A model generated the notes under the pieces. The model was not told the DNA's origin. It saw only the letters and a list, made by a program, of their open reading frames with translations, and made no database searches. A stretch of 64,000 bases of DNA from Pseudomonas frederiksbergensis (GTDB lineage Bacteria > Pseudomonadota > Gammaproteobacteria > Pseudomonadales > Pseudomonadaceae): positions 124,001 through 188,000 of the forward strand of contig NZ_MOBR01000006.1 of NCBI RefSeq assembly GCF_003732705.1. The letters run 5' to 3'. Position numbers and translations under genes: made by a program. Positions 11,224 to 21,857 of this stretch are shown piece after piece. Within the stretch, counting starts at the first letter, position 1. Every line of letters starts with the position of its first letter.

Positions 11224-14200
11224 ATGTTGATCCTGCGCGGCGCTCCTGCCCTTTCTGCCTTTCGCCACAGCAAACTCCTTGAGCAACTGAGCCAGAAAGT
11301 TTCGGCTGTCAGCGGCTTGTATGCTGAATTCGCTCACTTCGCCGAAGTCACCGGCGTCCTGACCGGCGACGAACAGCAGGTGCTTGCGCGCCTTCTGAAG
11401 TACGGCCCAAGTGTCCCGGTGCAAGAACCGACCGGCCGTCTGTTCCTGGTGTTGCCGCGTTTCGGCACCATCTCGCCATGGTCCAGTAAAGCCAGCGACA
11501 TCGCTCGCAACTGCGGTCTGAGCAAGATCCAGCGCCTGGAGCGCGGCATTGCGTTCTATGTGGCTGGCCAGTTCAGCGACGCCGAAGCGCAATTGATTGC
11601 TGACGTGCTGCACGACCGCATGACGCAAATCGTGCTGGGCAACCTCGAACAGGCTGCCGGTCTGTTCAGCCACGCCGAACCCAAGCCCCTGACCGCGATC
11701 GATGTGTTGGGCGGCGGCCGTGCCGCGCTGGAAAAAGCCAACACCGAGCTGGGCCTGGCCCTGGCCGAAGACGAGATCGACTATCTGGTCAACGCCTTCA
11801 TCGGCTTGAAGCGCAACCCCCACGACATCGAACTGATGATGTTCGCCCAGGCGAACTCCGAGCACTGCCGTCACAAGATCTTCAACGCCAGTTGGGACAT
11901 CGACGGCCAGAGCCAGGAAAAAAGCCTGTTCGGCATGATCAAGAACACCTACGTGATGCACAGCGAAGGCGTTCTGTCGGCTTATAAGGACAACGCTTCG
12001 GTGATCGTCGGCAACGTCGCCGGCCGTTTCTTCCCGGACCCTGAAACCCGCCAGTACGGTGCGGTGCAGGAACCGGTGCACATCCTGATGAAAGTCGAGA
12101 CGCACAACCACCCGACCGCGATTGCCCCGTTCCCGGGCGCATCCACCGGTAGCGGCGGCGAGATTCGCGACGAAGGCGCGACCGGTCGCGGCGCCAAGCC
12201 CAAGGCTGGCCTGACCGGTTTCACCGTCTCCAACCTGCAAATCCCGGGCTTCGAACAGCCGTGGGAAGTGCCGTATGGCAAGCCTGAGCGCATCGTGACC
12301 GCGCTGGACATCATGATCGAAGGCCCACTGGGTGGCGCCGCGTTCAACAACGAATTCGGCCGTCCAGCCCTGACCGGTTACTTCCGTACCTTCGAACAGT
12401 CGATCACCACCCCGCGTGGCGACGAAGTTCGCGGTTACCACAAGCCGATCATGCTGGCTGGCGGCATGGGTAACATCCGTGCCGAACACGTACAGAAAGC
12501 CGAAATCACCGTCGGCTCCAAGCTGATCGTCCTCGGGGGCCCGGCGATGTTGATCGGTCTGGGTGGCGGCGCCGCTTCCTCCATGGCCACCGGCACCAGC
12601 TCGGCGGACCTGGACTTCGCATCCGTACAGCGCGAAAACCCTGAGATGGAACGTCGCTGCCAGGAAGTCATCGATCGTTGCTGGCAGTTGGGCGACAAAA
12701 ACCCGATCAGCTTCATCCACGATGTGGGTGCGGGCGGTTTGTCCAACGCCTTCCCGGAACTGGTCAACGACGGCAACCGTGGTGGCCGCTTCGAACTGCG
12801 CAACATTCCAAACGACGAGCCGGGCATGGCCCCGCACGAAATCTGGAGTAACGAATCCCAGGAACGCTACGTTCTGGCGGTCGGCCCTGCGGACTTCGAA
12901 CGCTTCCAGGCGATCTGCGAACGTGAGCGTTGCCCGTTTGCCGTGGTCGGCGAAGCCACTGCCGAACCGCAACTGACGGTCACCGACAGCCACTTCGGCA
13001 ACAGCCCGGTGGACATGCCACTCGAAGTGCTGCTGGGCAAAGCCCCGCGCATGCACCGTTCGGCCGTTCGTGAAAACGAACTGGGCGACGACTTCGATCC
13101 GTCGACTCTGGAGATTGCAGACTGCGTTGAACGCGTTCTGCATCACCCGGCCGTGGCGAGCAAAAGCTTCCTGATCACCATCGGCGACCGCACCATCACC
13201 GGCCTCGTGGCCCGTGACCAAATGGTCGGCCCGTGGCAGGTTCCGGTGGCTGACGTTGCCGTGACCGCCACCAGTTTCGACGTTTACACCGGTGAAGCCA
13301 TGGCCATGGGCGAGCGTACTCCGCTGGCGCTGCTGGACGCTCCGGCGTCGGGCCGCATGGCCATCGGCGAAACCCTGACCAATATCGCCGCGTCGCGCAT
13401 CAACAAGATCTCCGACATCAAGTTGTCGGCGAACTGGATGTCGGCGGCCGGTCACCCGGGCGAAGACGCGCGTCTGTACGACACCGTTAAAGCGGTCGGC
13501 ATGGAACTGTGCCCGGACCTGGGCATTACCATTCCGGTGGGCAAGGACTCCATGTCCATGGCCACGCGCTGGAACGACGAAGGCGTCGACAAGACTGTCA
13601 CCTCGCCGATGTCCCTGATCGTGACCGGTTTCGCGCCAGTGGCTGACATCCGTCAGACCCTGACCCCGGAACTGCGCATGGACAAGGGCACCACCGACCT
13701 GATCCTGATCGACCTGGGTCGTGGCCAGAACCGCATGGGCGCCTCGATCCTGGCCCAGGTGCACGGCAAGCTCGGCTCGCAAGCGCCGGACGTCGATGAT
13801 GCCGAAGACCTCAAAGCCTTCTTCGCCGTGATCCAGGGCCTCAACGCCGACGGTCACCTGCTGGCGTACCACGACCGTTCCGACGGTGGTTTGCTGACCA
13901 GCGTCGTGGAAATGGCCTTCGCCGGTCACTGCGGTTTGAGCCTGAACCTCGATGGCCTGGCGGAAACCTCCGCCGACATCGCCGCGATCCTGTTCAACGA
14001 AGAACTGGGCGCCGTGATTCAGGTTCGCCAGGACGCCACCCCGGACATCCTCGCGCAGTTCAGCGCTGCTGGCCTGGGCGATTGCGTGTCGGTGATCGGT
14101 CAGCCGATGAACAACGGCCAGATCAACATCACCTTCAACGGCGAAACCGTGTTCGAAGGCCAGCGTCGTCTGCTGCAGCGCACCTGGGCGGAAACCAGCT

Positions 14201-15120
14201 ACCAGATCCAGCGTCTGCGTGACAACGCCGACTGCGCCGAGCAAGAGTTCGACGTGTTGCTGGAAGAAGACAACCCGGGCCTGAGCGTCAAGCTGAGCTA
14301 CGACGTCAACCAGGACGTCGCCGCGCCTTACATCAAGAAAAACATCCGCCCACAAGTTGCCGTACTGCGTGAGCAGGGCGTCAACGGTCAGGTGGAAATG
14401 GCCGCCGCCTTCGATCGCGCCGGTTTCAACGCGATCGACGTGCACATGAGCGACATCCTCGCCGGCCGTGTTGATCTGAACGACTTCAAGGGCATGGTCG
14501 CTTGCGGCGGTTTCTCCTACGGCGACGTATTGGGTGCCGGCGAAGGCTGGGCCAAGTCTGCGCTGTTCAACAGCCGCGCTCGCGATGCGTTCCAGGGTTT
14601 CTTCGAACGTAACGACAGCTTCACCCTCGGCGTGTGCAACGGTTGCCAGATGATGTCCAACCTGCACGAACTGATTCCGGGCAGCGAGTTCTGGCCGCAC
14701 TTCGTGCGCAACCGTTCCGAGCAGTTCGAAGCCCGCGTGGCGATGGTTCAGGTCCAGGAATCGAACTCGATCTTCCTGCAAGGCATGGCCGGTTCGCGCA
14801 TGCCAATCGCCATCGCACACGGTGAAGGTCATGCCGAGTTCGAAAGCGAAGAAGCCCTGCTGGAAGCCGATCTGTCCGGTTGCGTAGCAATGCGTTTCGT
14901 CGACAACCACGGCAAAGTCACCGAAAACTACCCGGCCAACCCGAACGGCTCGCCGCGCGGGATCACCGGTTTGACCAGCCGCGACGGTCGCGTAACGATC
15001 ATGATGCCGCACCCGGAACGCGTATTCCGCGCCGTGCAGAACTCGTGGCGTTCGGAAGACTGGAACGAAGACGCACCTTGGATGCGTATGTTCCGTAACG
15101 CGCGCGTCTGGGTGAACTAA
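11224..15120 (+). CDS. purL: Phosphoribosylformylglycinamidine synthase (single-chain PurL)
   Basis: PurL converts FGAR, ATP and glutamine to FGAM, the fourth step of purine synthesis. At 1298 residues it is the large proteobacterial single-chain form, with an N-terminal domain, a linker, two AIRS-like synthetase halves and a C-terminal glutaminase. The glutaminase triad is visible: Cys1138 in LGVCNGCQ, His1263 and Glu1265 in PHPERVFRA. Substrate motifs such as [13 protein letters not shown] and GTGGEIRDE-like residues are in the first half. It is followed after 5 bases by a small NIF3/CutA-like gene. Confidence 0.98.
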   Translation: MLILRGAPALSAFRHSKLLEQLSQKVSAVSGLYAEFAHFAEVTGVLTGDEQQVLARLLKYGPSVPVQEPTGRLFLVLPRFGTISPWSSKASDIARNCGLSKIQRLERGIAFYVAGQFSDAEAQLIADVLHDRMTQIVLGNLEQAAGLFSHAEPKPLTAIDVLGGGRAALEKANTELGLALAEDEIDYLVNAFIGLKRNPHDIELMMFAQANSEHCRHKIFNASWDIDGQSQEKSLFGMIKNTYVMHSEGVLSAYKDNASVIVGNVAGRFFPDPETRQYGAVQEPVHILMKVETHNHPTAIAPFPGASTGSGGEIRDEGATGRGAKPKAGLTGFTVSNLQIPGFEQPWEVPYGKPERIVTALDIMIEGPLGGAAFNNEFGRPALTGYFRTFEQSITTPRGDEVRGYHKPIMLAGGMGNIRAEHVQKAEITVGSKLIVLGGPAMLIGLGGGAASSMATGTSSADLDFASVQRENPEMERRCQEVIDRCWQLGDKNPISFIHDVGAGGLSNAFPELVNDGNRGGRFELRNIPNDEPGMAPHEIWSNESQERYVLAVGPADFERFQAICERERCPFAVVGEATAEPQLTVTDSHFGNSPVDMPLEVLLGKAPRMHRSAVRENELGDDFDPSTLEIADCVERVLHHPAVASKSFLITIGDRTITGLVARDQMVGPWQVPVADVAVTATSFDVYTGEAMAMGERTPLALLDAPASGRMAIGETLTNIAASRINKISDIKLSANWMSAAGHPGEDARLYDTVKAVGMELCPDLGITIPVGKDSMSMATRWNDEGVDKTVTSPMSLIVTGFAPVADIRQTLTPELRMDKGTTDLILIDLGRGQNRMGASILAQVHGKLGSQAPDVDDAEDLKAFFAVIQGLNADGHLLAYHDRSDGGLLTSVVEMAFAGHCGLSLNLDGLAETSADIAAILFNEELGAVIQVRQDATPDILAQFSAAGLGDCVSVIGQPMNNGQINITFNGETVFEGQRRLLQRTWAETSYQIQRLRDNADCAEQEFDVLLEEDNPGLSVKLSYDVNQDVAAPYIKKNIRPQVAVLREQGVNGQVEMAAAFDRAGFNAIDVHMSDILAGRVDLNDFKGMVACGGFSYGDVLGAGEGWAKSALFNSRARDAFQGFFERNDSFTLGVCNGCQMMSNLHELIPGSEFWPHFVRNRSEQFEARVAMVQVQESNSIFLQGMAGSRMPIAIAHGEGHAEFESEEALLEADLSGCVAMRFVDNHGKVTENYPANPNGSPRGITGLTSRDGRVTIMMPHPERVFRAVQNSWRSEDWNEDAPWMRMFRNARVWVN

Positions 15121-15125
15121 GGCCT

Positions 15126-15437
15126 GTGTACAAGCTCTGCTTTTTCGTTCCGGCCAGTCATGTGGAACAGGTCAAGAGTGCCGTATTCGCCGCCGGTGGC
15201 GGGCGGATCGGCGCTTATGATCACTGCGCATGGCAGGTGCTCGGTCTGGGCCAGTTTCGTCCACTGGATGGCAGTCAGCCGTTTATTGGCCAAGCGGGGC
15301 AGGTCGAACAGGTTGAGGAATGGAAGGTTGAGCTGGTGGTGGCGGATGAGTTGATCGTGGCCGCGGTGGCTGCGTTGAAACTCAGCCATCCGTATGAGAC
15401 GCCGGCTTATGAAGTGTGGCGGTTGGAGGATTTCTGA
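15126..15437 (+). CDS. Small NIF3/CutA-like protein (YqfO family)
   Basis: This 103-residue protein starts at GTG 15126 (MYKLCFFVPASHVEQVK) and ends with SHPYETPAYEVWRLEDF. It resembles the stand-alone CutA/PII-like insert domain of NIF3-family proteins. The HPYETPAYE motif is typical. Its biochemical role is not established. It sits 5 bases downstream of purL and just before a terminator, so it is co-transcribed with purL. Confidence 0.8.
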   Translation: MYKLCFFVPASHVEQVKSAVFAAGGGRIGAYDHCAWQVLGLGQFRPLDGSQPFIGQAGQVEQVEEWKVELVVADELIVAAVAALKLSHPYETPAYEVWRLEDF

Positions 15438-15460
15438 TCCTGCCGGCTCGCTGAAATGAG

Positions 15461-15492
15461 AAACCCGCTGATGCAGATCAGCGGGTTTTTTA
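15461..15492 (+). terminator. Rho-independent terminator of purL operon
   Basis: AAACCCGCTGAT and ATCAGCGGGTTTTTT form a strong stem with a T tail, 23 bases after the NIF3-like stop. Confidence 0.88.
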
Positions 15493-15553
15493 TTGCCCGC
15501 AGGTATGAAACTGTGCAGGTCAGCGGGCTTTTGATTTTGTAGTGTTTGTCAGG

Positions 15554-15633
15554 GCCTCTTCGCGAGCGAGCCCGCTCCCACACTGGTTCGGTGTACATAG
15601 CGCCGATGTGGGAGCGGGCTTGCTCGCGAAGGC
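15554..15633. repeat. REP pair
   Basis: GCCTCTTCGCGAGCGAGCCC and its inverted copy (to 15633) separate the convergent purL operon and the toxin gene. Confidence 0.88.
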
Positions 15634-15656
15634 GAACCATCAGGCGCCAGGGATCT

Positions 15657-18600
15657 TCACGGCGCGGGGACCAGGCTCACCTCCTGTTCGAGCATGTCGA
15701 GCAGGGCGAGCAGGTATTTGAACCGTCGCGCTTGCTTGACCCAGCGATTAATAAAAAACAGCCCGTTATCGTCGATCTCGATCGGGGTTGAAACGATGTC
15801 CCCGTTTTTGGATTTGTGAAGCAAATTGATCTCTGCCGTGGATGGGCGTTCGATCAGGTAGTGCCCGGCGTGGATCAATCTTGACCTGTCGACAGGGACG
15901 ATGGCCGCCGGTCTTGGCATGCCGGCAATACCCACTTCCAGTGTGTAGTCGCTGCGCAAGGCCCTCGTCGTCAGTGACTTGAGGTCGGTTTCCCAGAAGC
16001 CACGGTGGATGCTCCTGGCCCGTGCCAGCGCGGTATCCCTGACATGCAGGCTGGCCGCGCCGAGCATTTCCGCCAGCCCCGGCACCCCAAGGTTATTGTT
16101 GGTGTGGGCGCTGCCGACGAAGGCGATCCATTTGTGCTGGCCCTGTGTCGCCTGATCGGCGCGGATGACCTGGGCGGCGAAGTAGCTGAACATCTGGTTG
16201 CGGGCCAAATCCCCGTTATCCATGCCTTTGATGTGATAGCTGGCGGTGCAGTCGAGGGCCCTGACGCGGATGCCGTACTTGCCGGCAGCCTGGATCACTT
16301 GCGAGTAAGTATCGGGGCCGCTGTAGAAGGGGCCCATGTGGCCCGCGTCCTGGTTTCTGAGGTAGGCCTTGAGCCGGTTGGGCATTCGTTGGGTCAGGTG
16401 GAATGCATCCAGGTGGGCCTGGTGCAGGTCAGTCAACAGGTGTTCAACGTAAAGGGTTTTGAACCCCATCTTCTTGAGGTTTTTCATCTGCTTTCTGAGC
16501 AGCGCCTTGCTCGACTCATGGGCATGGGCCTCGCCGATCACCAGCCCCGTCAGAGGGCTGTCGGCCACCTGTCTCAGAAACGATTCCGCCGTTGTACTCG
16601 CCGTGATCTCGGGCAGTGCCGGTCTGGCGGGCGGCACATAGTCAGCAAAAAAGCGCTCGGCGGTGGTGTTCAGGTTGGAGCGTCGCTCGAGAAAGGCCTC
16701 GAACGGACCTTGACCGCTCTGACTCAAAGGTGCGTAACGGCTGTCCAGGCCATGGGGCCGGCTCGACAGGCGAGCAATGTCCTCCCGCAAGGACGGGTCG
16801 ATATCGAAATCGCTGAAATGCTGAACGCTTGGTTCGGGTGCGATGGCTGCTGGCGGGGTGCTTGGCTCGGGCGCCTTGTACGCAGTGGGCAGTGTCATGC
16901 GGTAGTCGCCTTTGGCCAGTGCATCCCCGGGTATCGCGCCTGGGGTGTCGACCCAGAGGCCGGCGGGTTGATCCAGCCCGACGTCTTCGACTCGCAGCGC
17001 CACGGCGTCTTGCAGGTCCGCCAGGCCAGGTGTCTGTTTGAATGTGCGCAGGCGCGACTGTTCAACCAGGGCGATCCAGCGCTCATCCGGGGCGTCGGCG
17101 GCATCGGCGGCAATGACTTTGTGGGAATAGAAATTCCTCACGCCGTTATCCTTTGGCGTGGCCGGCGAGGACTCGCCCATGAGCAGGACATCCTCCAGTT
17201 GATAACAGGTCGAGGCGTCCAGGGCGCGTATTTGCAGGCCCTTATCCCTGGCCTTGCGCACCAGGGCGAGGTAGGAATACTCCGCGTCCGGCGCGTAACC
17301 GAGGGCTTTGTCCATGGCTTTGAGGTGATTCTCGATGTGCTGCCAGGATTTGCCCGAGTTGAGTTTTTCCAGTTTTATCGGGAAGACGTCACCCGGCAGA
17401 TATTCCACGTACAGACGCTTGAATCCCTTCTCGATCAGCCCATCCAAATGAGCGATCAACAGCTGTTTGCTGGCAATGGAGCCCGGTACGGCACCGATGA
17501 TCAGGCTCTTGTTGCCGCTAAAGGTATCGCTGGCGAGCCACTGCGCCATGGACAGGTCGGTCGGGACAGGTGGAACCTGGGTGACGGCGGGCAGGGGGAC
17601 GTAATCCCTGAAAAACGCCCGGGCGTCCGTGGTCAGGCGCTCGACCTGTTGCAGGTAGGCGATGCGCGCATTGCTCAACTGTTTGACGGCGCTGTCCAGT
17701 ACCGGTTGCGCTGAGGGGAACATCGATCTGCCCATATCGACGATGCCGGTCCTGAACTGCGGGTCCATGACGCTTTCAAGCTGATCCCGGTGTTTCGCTG
17801 GTATCCCGTAGTCTTTGTGCGGCCCGGGGGTTTCCTGTACCGGTTGATATTTCGGACCACCGCCGGACACACCGCTGCGCACCAGAATACCGTCGGCATC
17901 CGGGGTGACCAGGCGTCCGGTCGAGGCCAATTGACCGTGCGGGTCCAGGCGATACAGCAAGTAGCGGCCGATGGCATCCGGGGTGTTTGTCGTCCAAAGG
18001 GCCCGCCCTTCGAACATTACCGGGCGTATCTGCGTGGGCGGCAGCGCGGCAGGTTCCAGTTGGTGGATCAGTTGCATCGCGCGGCTTTGCTCGGCACCGG
18101 CGCTACTCAAGCGCAGCGATCGACCCACGGGTTTGAGTGAGTGCAGGGCGGGACGCAAGTCGGTGAATAACGCGCCGGCACTGTTGAGCAGGTAACCGGC
18201 GAAATGATCAAGCGCCGCCGACGTATCGCCCTGGTTGTACGCATGCAACGCGAGCATGGCGTCCTTGAAGGCCAGCAGCAGGCCGGCGCTCAGGCTCAGG
18301 ATCGGGAAGGGCGCGGTGGCAATCGCGGTCACCCATTCGATGCAGGTCCAGAGTATGCCGCCGATCATCTGGGCGCGGTTGACGGTGGTGGCGGCAACGT
18401 CGTCGATCTTGCGTTGCAGTTTCATGTTGTACAGCGCGTTGCGCAGGTCGGGCACCGGGGCCACCGAACGGGTCGAATCGTAGCGCGCAGGGCTGACGCT
18501 GGTGCTGTCCAGTTGTTCGGGCAGTTGTTGTTTGGCGTCCTCCAGAAATGCGCGAACCCGGGTCTGGGATTGCACGCCGACCCGTCGGGTGAGGTAGGCG

Positions 18601-21398
18601 AGCATGCCGGGCTGTTTTTTCAGCAGGTAGTTGAACCGCCTGGCTTGGCGGAAGCTGATGCCGTCGGGAGCCTGCGGGGTATAGAGCAGGACCGGGTTGT
18701 CGCCATGGCTGAACAGCCAGGTGTCGATGACCCATTCGCCGTCGATCATCAAACGATGGACCGCGTAGCGGTGGCGGGTTTGCGGCGAGGTCTCGCCGAG
18801 GCTGGCGATACTGCGTTCGAGCCATTGCAGGTCGGCGCTGCTGAGGTGCCCTTGTTGCTGGCACTCAAGCGCGGCACTTTGCATCTGCTGCTGGGTGATG
18901 ACCAGGGTGACGTTGCGTCTCAAGTCATAGCCAGGACTTTCAGGGCTTTGCAGTTCAGCCCTGACCTTGTCGATGTAGCGCTGGCCGATCCACACGCCGG
19001 TGATCGAACGCGCGACTTTTTCGGCGGTCAGCAGACTCAGGTCGACACCCGGCGGGCCTTTGAATCGTGCCGAGCGCGAGAATTTTTCATCGAGAAAACC
19101 CACGCCGTCGGCGTAGCCATCGCGGTACAGCTGGGTATACGTCAGCGGCGCAGGTGTCCAGTTGCCGACAATCGCAGGTGGCGACAAGGCCCACACGGTA
19201 TCTGGATCGACATCATTGGCGGTGCGCTGGAGCAGCGCGTTCAAGCTTTTCCTGGCCTGCTCATGCAGGTAAGCCTCGAAGCTCGGAAAGCGCTTTTGCG
19301 ACAACGGATGATCGTCGAAGGTACGCAAGGCACCTTCGGCGTCCTCGGCCAGTGTCGCGAGTTTGCGCCGGGTTTCGACGCTGGCCGAGCGGTACCAGAG
19401 CGGCGTGCTGAAGTCGTAGTCGTCGACCCGCGTGGCCAACACATGGGCGGCCATCGACTTCAGGCAATCACCCTGGCTGGCGGCCACCGCGAACGTGACC
19501 TCGTTTTGCTGATGCGCGCCCGGCTTGTCGCTGAGGCCGGACAAGACCTGTTGCATGCTGTGGCGAAACCGCAGGGGGGCGCGGCTGATCAAGTAGTCGC
19601 CCATGCCGGCAACCGCGACGTCCCGGGCCCAGCCGAGCAGATGCTGCTGACAGGCGAGCTCCGTGTCGAAGGCCTGGAATTGCTGGTCCCGCGGCGCCTC
19701 CGGCGTGCACAGCAGCAGACGCTTGATCGCCCCGTCGGCGTCAACCTGACGTAGCACCCACAAGTCCTGAAGTTGCGCGCCGTGCAGTGACAGCGTGCCC
19801 GCGCCGAGGGTGGCGGCGCTCAGTTGCGGATCGCTGCCGGCGCGCAGGCGCTGGATCAGCTGGAAGTCATTCTCCTGTAAATGACCTTGCATCACGGCGG
19901 TGAAGGCCAGGGCATTGATCCGCTGATCGAGCATGTGCTCGATGGCTTGCTGCAGTTCTGGCCGGGCATGCAACTGAGTTTGCACATTGGCGAAGTCGAC
20001 CCGGGGTTGCAGGGTCGTCAGTTGCTGCGCGAGCCACGCCGGGGTCAGGTCCTTGTACGACTCGGGCAAGGGCGCGTCGCGGTAGCGCAGGGTGGTTTTT
20101 CCGAGGAAGTCCGAGCCTGGGAGTTCGTCGCCGGTGTGCAGGCCACGCAGGGCCAGGTCGATCAGGTTGTGCTGATGTTCATAAACGCCGAAACCGGGGA
20201 CGTGACGACGGGTGCTGACCCACAGGTGTTGCGGCTCCAGATCATGAATCTCCAGATCATCGCCGAGCCGTTCAAGCCATTGGTGACGAGCCAGGGACTG
20301 AGGATTGGTTGCCGGGCCCAGCAGATCCAATAGGCCCTGGCGCGCCTGGTTGTAGTGCCCGAGGTGAACGGCCAATTCGGCTCGCCGGGTTGCGCTGGCG
20401 CTGCGATACCAGTCGGGTGCGCTCAGTCGCAAGCTCCGTTCGAGCAGGGTTTGCGCCCGCAATTCCAGGCGCAGCGTGAGGTCCGGCAGGGCCGAACCGA
20501 TGGCGCGGTCGAGGGCGCTTGTTAACCGGGCAGGGTCTTGCTCCGGGTTGTCAACGAAACTCAACGCCCGCTCGATGTCCTGAGCGCGTTTGGCAATCTT
20601 TGCGTCGTACAGGTGTTCAAACAAAGGCGCGCTGTCGATGGGTGACAGTTGCAACGGCCAGATCCCCGCCGCACTCAAGGCGTGAAAGCGTACGGGCAAC
20701 ATCTGCAGGAATTCGTCCCGGGCGACGGAGTGCAGCATGTGTTGCTGCAGGTGACCGTCCAGCTCGGCCAGGGAATCGAAGGACTCAATCCCTCGCGAGG
20801 GCGTGAACAGCAAGACATGGCCGACGTTCTGCGCGTCGGACAAGTCGTTCACCACGGGGCTGTTTTTTTCCGTGGCGACAAAGGCGCCGGCCAGTTCGAC
20901 AGTGTGGTCCTGATAACTGAACTGCAAGGCGTACAAACCCGGACGCAGAGGCGGCGCCAGCGTCAGGCTCGCCAGCATCCTGCCGGCCTGGGGATGCAAC
21001 AGGCGATCTTGCACGTTCAACCGGGCTTCGTGTTCGATGGCGGTGAACCCGGCCTCAAAGGTCATGAATGACTTGGCGGGCTTGCCATCGATCAGCTCGC
21101 GCAGGTCGATGTCAGCCAAGTGCGTGTTGAGGGAGGCCTTGACGGTGGCGAGTAGCGCTTGACCCGCCGTGCTCTGCAGATCGCTGCCTGCCAGCGCTTG
21201 ATAGTGGGGGCGGCTGCGACGCATAAACTGCTCGCGGTAATTCTTCAGAAGCCCGTTCAGGCGATTCAGGTAGACCTGCTCGGCCGACGGTTTCTGGTCG
21301 GGCAGCAATGGGGTTTCGGTCTTGAGCAGATGATGACCGATCTGATTGAGATAGCCTTTGATCTCTTCAAAGGACGGTGCGGCGGTGGGGGTGCTCAT
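15657..21398 (-). CDS. Giant toxin-like protein with duplicated DUF6543 and duplicated TIKI/ChaN-like domains
   Basis: The 1913-residue product has no signal peptide. The N-terminal half resembles the dermonecrotic-toxin-type DUF6543 family and is internally duplicated: the motif WYRSAS recurs at residues 330 and 668. A hydrophobic helical segment lies at about 1013-1045. Two similar alpha/beta domains follow about 320 residues apart, each with a glycine-rich strand, a GF(K)xLYVE strand and an RALD(C/A) strand. The second has GEAHAHE (Gly1622-His1625), the expected active or metal site of TIKI/EreA/ChaN-type folds. The first has GAVPGS there (Gly1302) and is probably inactive. I chose ATG 21398 because a TGGAG lies 9 bases before it; GTG 21404 is too close. 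Export route and target are unknown, and no immunity gene is adjacent. Family naming is from memory, not a search. Confidence 0.75.
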   Translation of the reverse strand: MSTPTAAPSFEEIKGYLNQIGHHLLKTETPLLPDQKPSAEQVYLNRLNGLLKNYREQFMRRSRPHYQALAGSDLQSTAGQALLATVKASLNTHLADIDLRELIDGKPAKSFMTFEAGFTAIEHEARLNVQDRLLHPQAGRMLASLTLAPPLRPGLYALQFSYQDHTVELAGAFVATEKNSPVVNDLSDAQNVGHVLLFTPSRGIESFDSLAELDGHLQQHMLHSVARDEFLQMLPVRFHALSAAGIWPLQLSPIDSAPLFEHLYDAKIAKRAQDIERALSFVDNPEQDPARLTSALDRAIGSALPDLTLRLELRAQTLLERSLRLSAPDWYRSASATRRAELAVHLGHYNQARQGLLDLLGPATNPQSLARHQWLERLGDDLEIHDLEPQHLWVSTRRHVPGFGVYEHQHNLIDLALRGLHTGDELPGSDFLGKTTLRYRDAPLPESYKDLTPAWLAQQLTTLQPRVDFANVQTQLHARPELQQAIEHMLDQRINALAFTAVMQGHLQENDFQLIQRLRAGSDPQLSAATLGAGTLSLHGAQLQDLWVLRQVDADGAIKRLLLCTPEAPRDQQFQAFDTELACQQHLLGWARDVAVAGMGDYLISRAPLRFRHSMQQVLSGLSDKPGAHQQNEVTFAVAASQGDCLKSMAAHVLATRVDDYDFSTPLWYRSASVETRRKLATLAEDAEGALRTFDDHPLSQKRFPSFEAYLHEQARKSLNALLQRTANDVDPDTVWALSPPAIVGNWTPAPLTYTQLYRDGYADGVGFLDEKFSRSARFKGPPGVDLSLLTAEKVARSITGVWIGQRYIDKVRAELQSPESPGYDLRRNVTLVITQQQMQSAALECQQQGHLSSADLQWLERSIASLGETSPQTRHRYAVHRLMIDGEWVIDTWLFSHGDNPVLLYTPQAPDGISFRQARRFNYLLKKQPGMLAYLTRRVGVQSQTRVRAFLEDAKQQLPEQLDSTSVSPARYDSTRSVAPVPDLRNALYNMKLQRKIDDVAATTVNRAQMIGGILWTCIEWVTAIATAPFPILSLSAGLLLAFKDAMLALHAYNQGDTSAALDHFAGYLLNSAGALFTDLRPALHSLKPVGRSLRLSSAGAEQSRAMQLIHQLEPAALPPTQIRPVMFEGRALWTTNTPDAIGRYLLYRLDPHGQLASTGRLVTPDADGILVRSGVSGGGPKYQPVQETPGPHKDYGIPAKHRDQLESVMDPQFRTGIVDMGRSMFPSAQPVLDSAVKQLSNARIAYLQQVERLTTDARAFFRDYVPLPAVTQVPPVPTDLSMAQWLASDTFSGNKSLIIGAVPGSIASKQLLIAHLDGLIEKGFKRLYVEYLPGDVFPIKLEKLNSGKSWQHIENHLKAMDKALGYAPDAEYSYLALVRKARDKGLQIRALDASTCYQLEDVLLMGESSPATPKDNGVRNFYSHKVIAADAADAPDERWIALVEQSRLRTFKQTPGLADLQDAVALRVEDVGLDQPAGLWVDTPGAIPGDALAKGDYRMTLPTAYKAPEPSTPPAAIAPEPSVQHFSDFDIDPSLREDIARLSSRPHGLDSRYAPLSQSGQGPFEAFLERRSNLNTTAERFFADYVPPARPALPEITASTTAESFLRQVADSPLTGLVIGEAHAHESSKALLRKQMKNLKKMGFKTLYVEHLLTDLHQAHLDAFHLTQRMPNRLKAYLRNQDAGHMGPFYSGPDTYSQVIQAAGKYGIRVRALDCTASYHIKGMDNGDLARNQMFSYFAAQVIRADQATQGQHKWIAFVGSAHTNNNLGVPGLAEMLGAASLHVRDTALARARSIHRGFWETDLKSLTTRALRSDYTLEVGIAGMPRPAAIVPVDRSRLIHAGHYLIERPSTAEINLLHKSKNGDIVSTPIEIDDNGLFFINRWVKQARRFKYLLALLDMLEQEVSLVPAP

Positions 21399-21539
21399 CG
21401 GCACAATCTCCAGGCGGGTGGGAATTACCTTCAGCTTGGAGTGGGGGGCGTGGGCGATGGCGGTACATAGTTACCGCCATTTGCTGCTAGGGATGTGCGT
21501 GTCAGGCGGTTAAACATGGGGTGTTTAAAGCGTGTTCGA

Positions 21540-21857
21540 AGTTACTTCCCGAGACCTACAAATTCTTGCGCCGTTGCCTACGGCTACGCCAGAATCCGCC
21601 GGCTTGTGCGCCTTGGGGCTGGTCGGTAATTTGATTCCCGTCACTGCCTATCAGTGATCGGGTTTAGCAGCCCAGGGTCTCTAGTGAGTTGCACGAGCTC
21701 CATCAGTCAGGCAATCCCTGCATTTGATGGTGGCTGTGCGCAGGGCGCCTTCGGGCGCGCCGGCTTTGCTAGATTCCCCGGTCTGCTAACCTGCGTACAG
21801 CTGCCTCCCTCTCGTTTAGCAGCAGGAGGATTGGCACTCAATCAGAGAAAATAGCGT
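21540..21857 (+). promoter_or_regulatory. Hairpin-rich leader upstream of the DUF6124 gene
   Basis: About 300 bases before the DUF6124 gene hold several hairpins: GCCGT/ACGGC at 21570-21584, a GGGTTTAGCAGCCC stem, GGGCGCC TTC GGGCGC, and CTGCTAA (21783-21789) pairing with TTAGCAG (21816-21822). A strong AGGAGG at 21824-21829 lies 28 bases before the ATG, too far to serve it directly. A 66-codon frame (21654-21854) ends 3 bases before the DUF6124 ATG and could be a leader peptide. Its codon use is not convincing as a gene. I interpret this as a structured RNA leader. Confidence 0.5.

Noticed and set aside
11170..15012. 1280-codon open frame on the minus strand
   Set aside because: It lies entirely antisense to purL. 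Long antisense frames are common in high-GC genes, and its residue mix (rich in His, Gln, Val) is typical of such shadows.
16005..17714. 569-codon open frame on the plus strand
   Set aside because: Antisense to the giant toxin gene, without a ribosome binding site or recognisable motifs.
21654..21854. 66-codon frame before the DUF6124 gene as an ordinary protein gene
   Set aside because: It overlaps several hairpins of the leader and has no ribosome binding site or known domain. I keep it only as a possible leader peptide.
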